A DNA stretch of 64,000 bases from Spisula solida. Taxonomy: Eukaryota; Mollusca; Bivalvia; Venerida; Mactridae. A model generated the notes under the pieces. It had not been told where the DNA came from. It saw nothing but the letters and a program-made list of their open reading frames with translations, and did no database searches. Position 1 is the stretch's first letter, and every line of letters starts with the position of its first letter. Below, one piece after another: positions 1 to 15,200 of the stretch. The translations under genes and the position numbers were made by a program. The stretch lies in contig OX365946.1 of NCBI GenBank assembly GCA_947247005.1, forward strand, positions 6,642,453 to 6,706,452, given 5' to 3'.

Positions 1-1180
1 TTCTTTTACGTGCCTGATGAAAACTGCATACACGGGACCTCGGTTTAACTAAAAGTGGTGTATCATGCATGACACATGAGTACTATCGTACAATGCTTCA
101 TAAAAATTCTCCATGTGTGGAATATAACACATGGCTTCCTACAGTGCATATCATTGAAATACGATTCACAATTCATCTTTGTATATGTTGCCCAATCCAT
201 CTTTTGACATAGAATATGATATGAATTAAAATCTTAAGTTCGGGTATATATATATATATTCACATACATGTATATTATACAAATTGAGCTTGGCAGTCAG
301 CTGTATCTAGGTCAATCATTTTATATATATTGTTTGTAACATAATCTTTACAATCGTTAAGTGTCGTGACGGTAAGAACTGGTCTCACCAGCATCCAGTT
401 ACAATTACAGTTTCATTAAATAACAGTTTAGAGTCTATCTAAATCAACAATAAAGACTACAACTTGGGCGGCGTAGGCGTGCGCTATTGCAAAATGAACA
501 CCAGAAAACAATCCGAGTTTTTATGTTTTGTCCGAAAGACTGTAAGTAGAGCTTGGTATTTTAAAAGGGAAAAACTTAAAACGTTTTTGTTTTTATCGGG
601 CTGGAGGCGGGATCGAATTAAAACTCTCTGGATTAGCAAGTAGTAGGCTTTCATGTTTTTATCATTGAAGAAAACTATCAAAACACTACTCATTTTCTAA
701 AGAGCTTTTTAAACTTCATTTTGTCAAAATGTCCTGATCCGATTTTTATGAAAGTAGACTTGTAAGAAGCGTCTTGGGATGGAGATTTCAAATATGCTTG
801 AGTCTTATAAAGTGTTGAACTCGTATACGTGTTCTAACTAAAAATTCTCAAACAGACAAACTGGTCAAACTGGTTCTATTTTAACGTGACCCAGATCGCC
901 GCATTATTATTATATAGGTTGAAGATGACACCCTTCATATAACATTTTTTCAATTACTCAATTTTAAGTAAATAGAAACTTGAAATGTTGGTGTTAGGTT
1001 TTAAGCATTCTTTATTTGAATAAGAGACGAACATCCATCATAATCGTTTTATAAAGACATACGACCTATGGAGTACGGTTAAGCCCCAGTATTTAACCCA
1101 CTACGATAATAATGGTACATGGTGGTAAGACCTAATAAAAGGTTCCAACAATTCTCAAGAGGCTATCGAAAAAACTAATT
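1..1180. other. No recognisable gene or element
   Basis: AT-rich sequence with frequent stops in all frames and only short open frames. It contains a short TA-dinucleotide run near 245-260. I see no protein family, RNA gene or inverted-repeat element here. Confidence 0.5.
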
Positions 1181-1410
1181 AGAATAACATGATAATGAGA
1201 TTAAGATTTATTAATATAATCGGAAGATATTCTGTCGTTTATTAAATCCATACACAGTCCTTCCATAAATCAGCCCTCTATCAAAGATGACAGAAAAGAA
1301 TAACATGATAATGAGATTAAGATTTATTAGTATAATCGGAAGATATTCTGTCGTTTATTAAATCCATACAGTCCTTCCATAAATCAGCCCTCTATCAAAG
1401 ATGACAGAAA
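1181..1410. repeat. Two-copy tandem duplication, 116-bp period
   Basis: A block beginning agaataacatgataatgaga at 1181 is repeated directly at 1297. The second copy ends at 1410 and differs by a 2-bp deletion (catacacag versus catacag) and one A/G change. Near identity suggests a recent local duplication. No coding content. Confidence 0.9.
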
Positions 1411-2471
1411 TCATAAATTGACGATATGACGAAAGGATACGAAGTTACTAACGTGGCAGCTCATTTAACCAATGTCGCTTTATGTACAGATTACATTTTA
1501 AGAATAGAATACAGTTTATTTCCATATTTAGTCCTGAAAAGGACTTTTTACAAAGCAACAATAATACAATTAAATAAACAGCATGGTGAGCTATAGCGAG
1601 AAAGTATGCTTGTAACACGTGAGAAAACTTTTGGCCCGGATATGTTTAAAACAATACAGTTACTTAGGATGCGTGGGTAAGTTCAGTCTGATTGAATACA
1701 ACTATGGGTGTCGTATATTGGTATTGTTGTCGCAACGATGAACATTTTGAAAGTGGAACCAAAACTGCATTAAGAGCCGCTGAAGAGAAGTGTTCAAGGA
1801 CCTTCAAATTGTTCGACCCATTTAGCTATAATATTAATATTATTGTATGACACATACAAGAGTCAGACCGCGCAGTATTGCATTCCAATGTTGTACCTTT
1901 TATAGGCATGTCAGCAAACACATGGGAATCGTGAATGCACTCACAAATGCACGAAACTTAATTCAGAGAATACATGCCGTGACATTATTGACGTGCATTA
2001 ACGTGCGGTTGTCAATCCGGTAAAAGAGACTGGCTTGTACAACATTTAATCAAAAACGTTGTTGTTGTAATTGGGTTGCGTACCGTGATTTTCTCTTGCT
2101 TTTACAACGACGCTGTCCGAAAAGAACCGATGAAAGTTTGTACATGGAAGTGTAGGCGGTGGAAAATGATGAAATGTCAGTTTAATTAGATTTCAGTAAA
2201 TACGATACCAATCCGATCAACTTTCAATGGAGGAATCATGTTACAAATTCTAACAATCCGGCACCCCGTGGGGACGTTATTGAAAACATGCGACCTTTTG
2301 CAATTATCCAATTGTTCTAGTAATTAGCGACCGAGAATCAGTTAGTTCTATCATTACGTTTTTTGGTGGAACCTGAAGACTTTTTATTCTCTAATACTGT
2401 CCGTCCATTTTATGTTTATGATTATGTTCAACTAAAACTACACAAAGAGAGACAGGGGATGGGAGTGAGGA
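1411..2471. other. No recognisable gene or element
   Basis: AT-rich non-coding sequence. No supported gene, repeat family or RNA was identified by reading both strands. Confidence 0.45.
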
Positions 2472-4175
<1,704 letters not shown>

Positions 4176-4279
4176 CATAGTCTCCCAATATGTCATACAG
4201 TACCCGAAAGTTACAGGAGATTTCGTTCGCAATAAATCGCACAAGTTGGATTGCATAGTCTCCCAATAAGTCATACAGT
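4176..4279. repeat. Pair of 26-bp direct repeats 78 bp apart
   Basis: The motif catagtctcccaata followed by one variable base and gtcatacagt occurs at 4176-4201 and 4254-4279. The spacer differs between the two. This is a small unexplained direct repeat. Confidence 0.75.
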
Positions 4280-4704
4280 GATATGATTTATACGCTGTGG
4301 TATGTGTATATGTAACTAACTGTTTTAAACTATAAGGGTGGATTGTATCCTCGACACTGCGAAAGTAGCTACATATGTATACGCCATAGGTACACACAGA
4401 TAACGAACGTTAATCCATGTTTTATGTACTTTAAAGTTATCTAACCAAACCTATAGCAGATGCTGAAAACTTTTAATAGATCATCATACGTTTCGTATGT
4501 TTACATTGTATAAACTATTTACGTTAATGCCAGCAATCAGACGCGTGCAGTCTTGTCGGTCTGATACAGCAAGTCAATGGGTGCATCAATATAAAGTCGT
4601 ATATAATATTCTGTAAAATTGTCAGGCAGTATGGCTCATGAGATATCTGTTTCTGTTTTCTAAGCACACATTAACTTCCCATATTTTATGTTTATAACAA
4701 TTCG
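4280..4704. other. No recognisable gene or element
   Basis: AT-rich sequence between the direct repeat pair and the 21-bp minisatellite. Nothing recognised. Confidence 0.4.
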
Positions 4705-5425
4705 ACAACGCGATACGGAATAGCTACAACGCGATACGACAATGCGACAACGCGATACGACATGCGACAACGCGATACGACGTTGCAACAACGCGATACG
4801 GTAATGCTAAATGCGATACGACGTTGCGACAACGCGATACGAACTTGCGACAACGCAATACAGCAATGCGACATCGCAATACGACAATGCGACAACGCGA
4901 TACGGCAATGCGACAACGCGATACGGCAATGCGACAACGCGATACGGCAATGCGACAACCGATACGGCAATGCGACAACCGATACGGCAATGCGATAACC
5001 CGATACGGCAATGCGACAACCGATACGGCAATGCGACAACGCGATACGGCAATGCGACAACGCGATACGGCAATGCGACAACCGATACGGCAATGCGACA
5101 ACCGATACGGCAATGCGATAACCCGATACGGCAATGCGACAACCGATACGGCAATGCGACAACGCGATACAGCAATGCGACAACGCGATACGGCAATGTG
5201 ACAACCCGATACGACGTTACAACAACGCGATACGGTAATGCTAAATGCGATACGACGTTGCGACAACGCGATACGACGTTACGACAACGCGATGCGGCAA
5301 TGTTACCACGCGATACGGCAATGCGACAACGCGATTTAGCTATGCGACAACGCGATACGACGTTATGACGATGCGATGCGGCAATGCTACCACGCGATAC
5401 GGCAATGCGTCAATACGTACCACGC
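4705..5425. repeat. 21-bp minisatellite with 123-bp higher-order unit
   Basis: Direct repeats of gcgacaacgcgatacggcaa plus t (21 bp), with a 20-bp variant (gcgacaaccgatacggcaat) and a gcgataaccc variant. Around 4900-5160 the variants recur in the same order with a 123-bp period (three 21-mers plus three 20-mers), so whole blocks were duplicated. Outer copies are degenerate (cgacgttgcaacaacgcgat type). CpG-rich compared with the surrounding AT-rich DNA. Long open frames on both strands (about 125-185 codons) follow from a unit length divisible by three and are not evidence of protein. Confidence 0.95.
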
Positions 5426-5486
5426 TAGAGACAACATTAGGATATATCGTGCTAAAATTGGCAACTCACGGCACTACAACGCAATG

Positions 5487-5606
5487 CGATATCATGCATT
5501 GCGGCAATATCGCATCGCTTTGTCGTGATTCGATTCGCGTTGTCGCGCGCCATATTGCATTGCCGGTATGTTGTATCGTGTTATCGCATTGTCGTGCGTC
5601 GCGTTG
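5487..5606. repeat. Inverted, degenerate tail of the 21-bp minisatellite
   Basis: The sequence reads tatcgcattgtcgtgcg and cgcgttgtcgcgcgcc, which is the reverse complement of the units at 4705-5425. The array therefore changes orientation after about 60 bp of mixed sequence, giving an arm that could pair with the upstream units. Confidence 0.65.
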
Positions 5607-6499
5607 AGGAGAGGGGATGGGCGACATTCAGCCTGGCACTAACAGGATCCCGTAAATTGCTCACCTACAGTTATTAACGATATTAACGTTCAGACATAAT
5701 TATTCCCCTCGAGGGACGTATAAATGCAACATAATTTATTACTTTACATGGGTTCCAGAACCCAGTAGCAACATTTCTTTGTTGTGCTCATTTTATGGTG
5801 CTTTTTTATTAAAGCCAGCAATTCATTGTAGCAATGACATCATCATCACAAGTGTCTCAAATGTAAAAAATAACGTGGGATATATTTATGTTTGACGACT
5901 TTCGGTATATTTTTACTGGTACTTTCATACTAAGTTTGCATTTTCTGGAACCGGGGTAGCACGGAAATACAAGGTACACGTATCAGTATTAATATATCTG
6001 AAGGATGTTCCTGCACAGATAATAAGCACTACATGAATACAAATTATAATGGTAATAATAATACAAACAAATGTAATAACTTCTTTATTTTCTGTGGATA
6101 ACATAATTGGCAAACCAGTTTTCATTATGGTCCACTTTAAAATAGAACAGATTAATTGTATTATCAAATAATGAAGTACAAGCACCAAGGATAAATCAGA
6201 ATTACTAATGGAATTCTTGTTGAATTTTGTTTTCATCGTCACTGTGTGTAAGTCCCATTGACACTGTTTTAGTCACATAGAAACACGGCGCGCACTATCG
6301 TGAGTTCCTGACACTTGGTTAATCAATCTAGCCATGTAAATACTCCTATCTGCTGGATATTAACTGAACGTGCTTAGGAACCTTCTTACTAACATCCTTT
6401 TGGGTTCATTAGTGCATCTAATCAAACGCTTTTTCTAACAAAACAAGCGGTGTCAGCTATATACTCATAGAGGAAACCACCATGTGCATGAACTGTCAA
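5607..6499. other. No recognisable gene or element
   Basis: AT-rich sequence without a supported gene. The longest minus-strand open frame here (about 105 codons, 5925-6242) has low-complexity hydrophobic composition and no recognised family, and I do not call it. Confidence 0.4.
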
Positions 6500-6740
6500 T
6501 AAAACACAGCTACGGCTGAATAACTTCAAACGGCAAATAAGTTTCCGAGGTAGAACATAGTGCTGTGGTTTGTGTCATTGTGTGATGACAAATGCTGAAT
6601 ATTGGCTATGTTATATTCGATATAATGAATGATGTCACTTGTTCGGATGCGTACGTTAAATCACTCGTGCTACGCGCTCATGATTTAGTTGCTACGCATC
6701 CGAACTCGTGATTGTGCTTTTGTTATACAATAAACACAGG
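6500..6740. mobile_element. Hairpin-bearing non-autonomous element, copy 1
   Basis: Starts near aaaacacagctacggctga and ends near ataaacacaggta, matching members at 20425-20672 and 32233-32480. It contains an imperfect palindrome at 6636-6710: cacttgttcggatgcgta pairs with tacgcatccgaactcgtg across a short loop rich in ctcgtg. No open frame. Probably a non-autonomous DNA element or a foldback repeat; class not determinable here. Confidence 0.65.
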
Positions 6741-9164
6741 TATATATTAAATATTTCTTTAATAAGGTAGTTTTCTAGACAAGTTTTCAATGTTCTTGGT
6801 TCTTGGTTCTCCCGTATTGTCATAAAATGATCCAGATGCCAAACAGCAACCATGTCAAACCTACATTATCGGAATAATTAAAGTGTCATAAATGCAATCA
6901 GTTGTATTCGATATTAGATAATTGGAGAACCATGTTACAATGAAACAATGTTATTCCAACAGATTCCAACACCAGACCCTGGGTATTGTTTAAATGAATT
7001 TGCCATTATCCAGTTAAAAGTAAGACTGGAACGGTTAGAAAACACGCTACCTATTTACAGCAACGACTACCGCGTCTTGCTGTGCTGTCAAATATTGCAA
7101 TGCAGAATAATTATTGGCTATGTTAGAATCGAAATATAAATACTCGCTCTTGATTTAATTACTGCACACTGGAGCTTAGGGACATACTACATTGTACCAT
7201 ACAGCACAGGTACATTATTTATTATATCTTAATTACTGTATTGTGTGAATAACTCGACACTACACGACAAAGTCAGGATAAACGAGTACATGTTTAAGTT
7301 AAAGGTACACATACATGTACATGTATATCGAAGTAAAATATCGAAGTTGAATTTTGCGTAAAGTATTTCAACGATAGTTTAATTGTGCGGAATTCATTTT
7401 TGTGTGACAGCCTCGAACTGCAGAAAACGCATAATTCTAAAACCCATTGAATTCACCCGCTAGATCTGGTAACAGATTACACCTCGTCGGTTAACGAGTA
7501 TCAACACTTGTAAGGGTCGTATTTGATTAGATAATCGTACACATAATTAAAAAGAATGTAAACCTAAGATAATACTTCCAATTTGATAATCGAATGAAAG
7601 TGAAACAGACGTAAATGCATACATTTCAGGAAACTATTCGGGAGACTTCCTTATCTCGCAAAGTTTGCAAACACTATATGCTGTTGATTTATTAGTTGTT
7701 TATTAAAATGACGAAACTGTTCTACCGTCGATGAAAAGTATGTGGGAAAACAGAAATAAAATGATTGTACTGTATATTTCCATCGACAATGCAATCTGTA
7801 ATTTATGTGTATATATATAATTACTTTGAATAAAACATGTCCCATAGTTGCTATAAAAAGATACAAACATATCCATCAATAGAAGCAATCTAATTATCCA
7901 GACCGAGCCATCATCAACGATTTCAAAGCATCTTACAGAAAGCGAATTGTACGATTATTGATGTTCATAGACAGCTTTGATCATACTGATCATATTTGAT
8001 ATTTATTCCAAAGTCATAGTGCACAAACAACATATTTCATCCATCGTATCACTTCTGTGTTTCCCTAGAGGGAAATTGTGTCAAATCGGACAAGACAACG
8101 TCATAGGCGTCCCAAGACTTGGCCCAATATGCCGCTTCGTCCATTTCTAGACAAAGGTATTGGCGTTTTATGGCGCACCAACGATTGGTTCACGCTTTGT
8201 CATTGTGCATTGTTTCTATTCTATTTCAGAAGTCTTTTGTCGATGTGTATGCAATATTTCTTTGTCTTTTATGGCTTTAGAATTTGTATTGTGGTTGTGA
8301 TGATATATATTTATTGCCAATCGCACTTGTTTTATTGAGATGTATTGTCATTTACGGAAGTTATGTGGCGGCATGTTTATCTGCACAGTAGATGCAATGC
8401 TGGAATTATGAGGGAACTATTTTGGTAGACACTATCTTTAGAGGTGTCGTGGAGAGGTTACCATCTCCAAACTAAAAGCACTTGTTTCTTACCATCCGCT
8501 ACGGCTAGGAAAACCACCCACAATGTGGAATTTGTATAAAATGAGGCCATTATAGTATCCATTTGACTTGCGGAAATTCAACGATTCTTCACCGATAGCC
8601 ATAATAATGTATCATATGCATCCAATGTAATGTTAAAAGTAACATGTGATATTTTTGCTTCACCAACACATGTCAGAGCCATGACTTGTTCTTCTTAGCT
8701 GTTGGTGATGCGACTTTTTAAAAGCTTAATTTCGAAAAAGAATTGTACAAGTCTTACTTTTCGATAGATGCCCTACAATAAACGCGACGTGAGCTTTATT
8801 TTTCTTTGACAATGCTTTATAATGGTTTCATCATGATTTTGCTCTATATTGTATTTATTTGGATGGAACTTTGGTAGCTGAATAGTCTTTACTTATCCGA
8901 TATCTCCGAATTCATTAATAATCGTTTAACTAGCTCTACATGTTATTCAATTTAGCGAACTTTTGTAGCTGAATAGACTTATTATATCTCGGAATATGAC
9001 TTGTTTAGTCGTTTTCATCCTATAAAACAAACTACCCATCAGGAAAACAATATGTTAGTTTGTATAAGTATCAATTTTTATCATCGCCTAGGATCAAATA
9101 CCCGTGATGGTTGTCAGTACCCTAACCGGGTGAATGAAAGCCTTCCCTTGATTCCATATATTCT
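6741..9164. other. No supported gene; possible decayed repeat
   Basis: Mostly unrecognised AT-rich DNA. 7100-7215 has weak similarity to the hairpin element at 6500-6740 (tattggctatgttagaatcg, then cttgatttaattact). An 86-codon open frame at 8078-8338 (+) has no recognised motif and is followed by AT-rich sequence; I leave it uncalled. Confidence 0.4.
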
Positions 9165-9345
9165 GTTATGTTCCCCGTTCCACGTTTCCTGTTACCGTTC
9201 CACGTTTCCTGTTACCGTTCCCCGTTTCCTGTTACCGTTCTCTGTTCCCTGTTCCCTGTTCCCTGTTCTGTTTTGTTTTGTTTTGTTTTGTTCTGGCCTG
9301 GTCCCCGTCCCCGACCCGGTTACCGGTCCCCTGTTCCCTGTTCTG
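9165..9345. repeat. Compound simple repeat of shrinking unit length
   Basis: Three copies of a 20-bp unit (ccgttccacgtttcctgtta type) run into a gttccct heptamer series and then a gtttt pentamer series, ending with gttccct again. All share a pyrimidine-rich strand with GTT steps. Open frames across it are a by-product. Confidence 0.85.
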
Positions 9346-9698
9346 TTAATATTTGTTTACAGGGAACGAGTGTCAAACTCGAATGAATTATTCAATACGT
9401 AAAACAGAAAGATACTATCTATAACAGGTGTGTGTGCGTGACAGTCTTAAAAAAGTTGGTGAAATTGCAAGGCTCGAGTCACACATAATACTACAATATA
9501 TACCTATTGAATTACAAACAATTACTAGACAGAATTTTGTCATGTAAAACATCTTAGGGTTATTCTTCCGTACACGAAAATACAACATAAAATAACAAAT
9601 ACTGGAATACATGAATAAACCCCTATAGCTACTCACATTTTATATAATAATGCCCCTTTGTGGTCACAAAAAATGGGATAACTTAGAACCAAAATATA

Positions 9699-10310
9699 TG
9701 AGCCAGTCTCCAGGAAAACCTGCTTTTGACAAAATATTTGATTTTGAGATTTTTTATTATTTAAAAGAGTAATCTTAATGAAGCAAAATGCAAAAGAAAT
9801 TGTGTTAGTATCTTATTTTTTAAGTAAGTTACAGCTGTTTAGTTGATGCCCTATTCAGAGCCTTTTTGTGTGACGTCACAAACGTCATTCAAACGTTATG
9901 CAACGTCACTGTAACACATACTTTATTAATACAGCATTTGATCAATTCTTGACGTAAACTGTTCAAAAGTGGTATCACGTTTTAGAATGATGTTTTAAAT
10001 TTTAAAATATACATTCAAATTGTAAATATTCACATTTAGAGAAAGGTTACTACTGTTTTAAAAAACTAACTCCTCGTTTTTCTCAATCAGAGTACTTTTT
10101 TAGAAATTGGTCACCATAGCAACAAAGTAAGTAATTTCGTCATAATTCATAAGAAATTTGAAAGCTAAGATATAGTCATATATGGATAAATCACATAAAA
10201 TTGAATCTATAAATATGTCATTTTTGCTTATTTTAAAGCTTTTTTAAAACCTTGTTACATGTAGTAATTACATAATGTCAATATAGCAGGTTTTCCTGGA
10301 GACTGGCTCA
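9699..10310. mobile_element. 612-bp TIR element (MITE), copy 1
   Basis: Perfect 26-bp terminal inverted repeats beginning TGAGCCAGTCTCCAGGAAAA, flanked on both sides by TA, the target typical of Tc1/mariner-like transposition. There is no transposase reading frame, so this is a non-autonomous element. A second full-length copy of the same 612-bp length lies at 59096-59707 inside DERA intron 4. The internal sequence is AT-rich and diverged between copies. Confidence 0.92.
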
Positions 10311-11470
10311 TATCTAAGTAAGAAATTGAAATGACTCGTATTGTTTAGACGATAAACAAATCGAACATAGTCGGTAGCCCGACAGGATGTCACTATAATG
10401 TAGTGGGCGGGTTATACAAGTCTCTGGAATGCCATCAGCAAATTACCGAGTACTTTAATAATTATATTCTCATAATTATTCCCCCGCTCGGATGAACTCC
10501 TGTCACCTCTTCATGAAAGTAATTATGAATTTCCCGCAGTCAACATATAGACGATACAATGCCATGTTGCTTGTGATGCTCTATCCCACACGTCTACAAC
10601 ATCAGGTTCACGGTGGGACACCTCTCCAATGAAGCGTACCCTAATGTATGTTCTATTGGTATCATGTCGGGGAAATATTTCACCAGTCATTCTATATATC
10701 TGTGAGAGGGTCAATGACTAAAACTTCTCCAAGTGCCTCTTCCTTACTGCACATCTGTCTGTCATGTCAGGCATCGTTCGTGGTACTGCAATAGCATTTG
10801 GAGTCATATGTACGGAATTACATACAAACAACATTCGATATAACGAAGTCCCCTTGATGTATGTCGTTGAATTGAATATGTACTTAAGTTGATTCATATC
10901 AATATGACACGTGGTGCGGATTAGTTGCCACCAGTCTTAAGTCGTTTAGGAACGAGTGTTGTTCCATAGGAATAATAACATTGTTGTTACGAAAAACGTT
11001 GTAATGGCAGTCGATGTAACGAAAGCATGCCATGTAAAATAATGGCTTAACATTAATTATAGTGATTATTGTGATTAACGCACATAGGGTGTAACCTATC
11101 ACAGGCTTAAGCCGAACTACTGTGTTAATCACACTAGGCAGCATAGTTAATAATCTAATATACAACATATCCTTAATTTTACACGTTTTACAAATTTACA
11201 AGTTTAGTTACAAATTACTTGTTGGCCATAAGGCTCAAGAGGTCACAGCAAGTAATATCATATAAATATGGCAAGCAATTAAACAAATACAAACATTGCA
11301 ATTTCCCTGATTGATTTAAAAGATATGCTATTGGTTAGAATTTGATTTAGTGAGTATGGTATATGGTTTTACTGCCCTTTTCTCTAATTAAAATACATTG
11401 TTATGATATCACGTTGTTTGGACACCAGTGGCAGACCTACATAAACAGACTATTCTATCTATTGGTACAA
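10311..11470. other. No recognisable gene or element
   Basis: Unrecognised non-coding sequence; open frames are all below 90 codons and show no family motif. Confidence 0.4.
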
Positions 11471-12057
11471 CTCGTAGTGTAAGTGCTATTACAAGCAAGT
11501 AGAGTACAGAGAATTTCGTGTGATCCTTGACCTTCTTTTCGCACAATAGAACAGCTAATATCGTGTCTACATTTATAATCCCGGTTGTAAGATTTCGTCG
11601 ACAGGATTATCATGAAGACGCTCCACCAATTTAAGGAACTGACATTGCTCGATTTATTTGTGGTATTTGATATATCCAGTGCAAGAACCTTGTAATAAAG
11701 GTCAGGATTACGTCAATATCTCCGCACTATAAGTATAATTGCTTGTCCCTATAAAAAATGTTGTTCGTAGTGTAAGTGCAATTACAAGCACGTATAGTAC
11801 AGAGAATTTCGTGTGATCCTTGACCTTCTTTTCGCACAATAGAACAGCTAATATCGTGTCTACATTTATAACACCGGTTGTAAGATTTCGTCGACAGGAT
11901 TATCATGAAGACGCTCCACCAATCTAAGGAACTGACATTGTTCGATTTATTTTTTGGTATTTGATATATCCAGTACAAGAACCTTGTAATTAAGGTCAGG
12001 ATCACGTCAATATCGCCGTACTATAAGTATAATTGCTTGTCCCTATAACAATGTTGT
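11471..12057. repeat. Two-copy direct duplication of a 293-bp repeat
   Basis: A block starting ctcgtagtgtaagtg at 11471 recurs at 11764 with a 293-bp period. It includes accttcttttcgcacaatag and gaagacgctccaccaat, and ends at gcttgtccctataa. Differences are scattered substitutions and short indels. A diverged relative is found at 15376-15640 (and its duplicate at 27176-27440), sharing the order accttg, ccggttg, gaagacgctc, ccttgtaat, aaggtcaggat, so this is a dispersed family rather than unique DNA. No coding capacity. Confidence 0.85.
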
Positions 12058-12722
12058 AAATTTATGTGTGTATTTTATAGGATAGCTTCTTACAACTCCA
12101 CTTGACTGTTACAAGCTTCCACAACACTTCAATCCAATAAAGAACATTTTGCGATTTATGTGTGACGATAACATTCGGCTGTTGGTAAGTTATGGACGAG
12201 TCTAACAACATAATTATGATAATTATTTACTTTCAAATCGGTTCCTGTCGGTTCTTGTCTGTTTGTGTCAATAAATGTTCGTTTTTAATATGACCGATCT
12301 TCGTCATTTTCTATGGTATTTAAATACAGGTGAGGTTGATTGGCTGCCGAACTAGCACGTTTCAACAAAACCTTAATATGCATTCCGTGCTTTAAATGAT
12401 GTCAGCAAATGCCAAGGGTTTACTCCGTTCTAGTATTAAGACAGTTTTCCTGTAGATTTAGTAGAACTTAACGGCCCCAATAACTTTCGACACAAACAAA
12501 ATCTTACAGTTTCATAGTTATGGTGATGACGTGACTTATGTACGTCATTAAATGATTTACATGTACATATTTGTATTTATCTATCCTTCTCAAACCGGTT
12601 CAGGGTTATAAAAGATGTACTGTAACACTATCCTCAACCCTCATAATTCGACACTGAACATCTTATATTGAGTATTCAAACAAAACAGTTCCCAGTACTG
12701 TACTAGTGTATTTTGTGTCTAA
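12058..12722. other. No recognisable gene or element
   Basis: AT-rich non-coding sequence, nothing recognised. Confidence 0.4.
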
Positions 12723-12840
12723 CTGAATATCCATATTGTCCGGTAAATTCACCGGTGTACGGTTGCTGATGAGGATTACATACACCAGTGTACGGCTACA
12801 GAGGAGTATTAAATACACCGGTGTATGGTTATGGAGTATT
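12723..12840. repeat. Three imperfect ~45-bp repeats
   Basis: The core caccggtgtacggtt, followed by a variable stretch ending gag(ga)gtatta, appears three times (near 12750, 12783 and 12815) with substitutions and small indels. Confidence 0.7.
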
Positions 12841-14740
12841 ACTGTGGCGTTACATAAATAATCAAAACGTCTTCATCATGCTTAACAAGATTCATAAGTG
12901 TACGACACCCACGCCTACACCCTATTGTTATATATTACAGAGAGTACAAGTACCTACTAGCTTAAGTGTTGAAAGTGTTCGCTCAAGTGCATGATCAAAG
13001 CACGGACATGCAGACATTCAGCCTATCTTTGAAACTCTTCATGGGGCTACAAACGTAACCTAATTTGTTAACATAATTACACATAAGATCTAACTATGAT
13101 ATTGCAGTATGTTATTGTTATGTATATAGTACTGTACACAGGGGCTTGGTCAGCGCGATACGGACGTACGCTTGTACGTAACATTAATTTGAAAAGGAGA
13201 AATATAAATTACATTAAAGTAACGATCTAAGAGCTGCGACCAACGAGCTAAGAGCTGTTTATTCATTTCAAATAAAAATGAGTAAACATCTGACTGTCGA
13301 TGTACGACCTAAGCGCCAACTTCACAGACCTCGTCACTTGACTACGTAAACAGCAAACATGTACATGTATACTAATATATATTTAAGTTTATCATAGAGG
13401 CATGCTCCCACACATTTTCTCCTTGAAAACTAAAATAATTATATACGTACATGCAGTTTTTTGTACAAGTTATCTCATTAAATGCGCCATTAGTGAATGA
13501 TACGCTTGATGATGGGAATACCTCTTTTAGAATGTTACATGTAAAGCAAATAAGTGTCTTATCTCTAGTCACGAATCTCAAAATCCTACTCGAAAGTTTC
13601 ACAAGTTTCAAATGTCAACATTTCTATCAGAAACAGTTTTATTTTATGTCAAGAAAGGCATTTTCCAATGTTGATATTTTATCAAATTAAGGCATGTTAA
13701 ATAACGAACGAAATGGAGGTATGTTTAAAATTATCCGATGAAGTACATCTTAAAGGGTTAGCATTGGTGATTATACTGTTGTAAAATGTCACTTAAGGTT
13801 TTAAGCAAATATTGACGGATGGGATTTTACGTTCAACAAGCCAGCATGGGTTCATATTACGTACTTAAGACTTGAGGTGTAGGCTTTTTATAATTATGTT
13901 TTTTGAAATATTTATTAAAATATTTTTGGCGTTTGAGTAGAAGTGCGGGGGTGACAACAAAAGGGTCCCCTAAATGAGTGCAATTGACGCCAGGTCCCAC
14001 ATACAAACACGAATTACACGGTACAAAGTTACATCCGGGCATGCACTTGTATTTTTGTTGAGTGAAAATAAATGCAAGGGTTGGTACCAAGTATGACGTC
14101 ATCATTTTTTTTTACAAATTAGTATAAACACGTACTCTGGAAAGCCTTGAAAGTCGACAAATAAGTAGCGTATGTGACATTACAAAACAATCACTGAAAT
14201 AAAGAATCTGACATCAGTTGTGAAAGCATGAACTATTTGAAGAAAGGTGGAGTATTATAATTGACGCACATCTTCGTATTTTAACTGATGTCTCATGCGT
14301 ACATGAAAGTAGTAAACTGGCACCATTCCATGTATGAGTGCTAGTGGTATTCTACATACCAGTGTCCATTCATAGAATTTCATACGATTATCAAATTTCC
14401 ACTGAACATGTCCACATAGTAATAAACATGCACGTCACAGTTAGGTTAAATTAAATGGCTCATAAAAGAGTCGCTACAAGAAAGCTACGCCGTACTCTAA
14501 GTCACTGCAATATTACTAGAGTATATCGTCGTTGTTATGTTGGGATATTGGAGGAGTTGGCAAATTTGATAATAAGAAGTATTGATTCAGTGGTGTAAGA
14601 ACGTATGCTTTCTAATGGAACATTTAATTAAGTCAATGGGTATGATTGTGGCGATTATTACATCATTTTGAAAGGTCCACCAGGCAGACATTGTGATAGA
14701 CTCAATGACGTTCTGCAAGCCAGCTACATGCATTCACCAT
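12841..14740. other. No recognisable gene or element
   Basis: No supported coding or RNA gene. This is the left flank of the large tandem duplication. Overlapping open frames on both strands near 13372-13690 have no recognised motif. Confidence 0.4.
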
Positions 14741-15169
14741 GATTCACACTTACAAATGATATACCGTAAAGTGGGTTAATTCGGCGAATCTTGATTTCTG
14801 GGTTTTCTGCGGTATCTCCAAGTCAGATTCGAATGTGCAATAATCAGCTGTAAATGAGGCCATATTTTCACTAGTTCATGTAATTAATTGTTCTGAAAGG
14901 TCACGGTTTTTATCACAATTAGCTAATTACGTGATTTTAATGCAAGTTACGTAACGCGTGCTCAAACCGTTTCATCATTCCAGTCATTGGGTTGGTTTAT
15001 ATACAGATAACGTCAGTGAATGTGTAATTTATAGCAACCAGTGTAACAACGTGTTGAAAGTTAATCTTTATGAGGCTTTCATGTTTTTATTAATTACCTG
15101 ATCTAGAAACTTTATTGATGCTAAAATCATTTATAAATATAGTAAATCAAGACAAACTCCAGGATTGCT

Positions 15170-15200
15170 CAACGTTTCGACTGTATTGTCTTCATCAGGA
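15170..15200 (-). other. CTGATGA...GAAA motif (possible Penelope/hammerhead relic), copy A
   Basis: On the minus strand the sequence reads CCTGATGAAGACAATACA and then GTCGAAACGTTG. CUGAUGA and GAAA separated by a short stem are the conserved core of hammerhead ribozymes, which Penelope-like retroelements carry. Here stem II would be only GAC/GTC with an unpaired A, and I do not see convincing stems I and III, so an active ribozyme is not supported. It is more likely a decayed repeat boundary. Confidence 0.3.

Noticed and set aside
4705..5425. CRISPR-like array
   Set aside because: Units are contiguous with no spacers of unique sequence, and the window is eukaryotic; it is a minisatellite.
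4692..5607. Several 120-185-codon open frames on both strands
   Set aside because: They are translations of the 21-bp minisatellite; overlapping frames on both strands cannot all be real and none has a domain.
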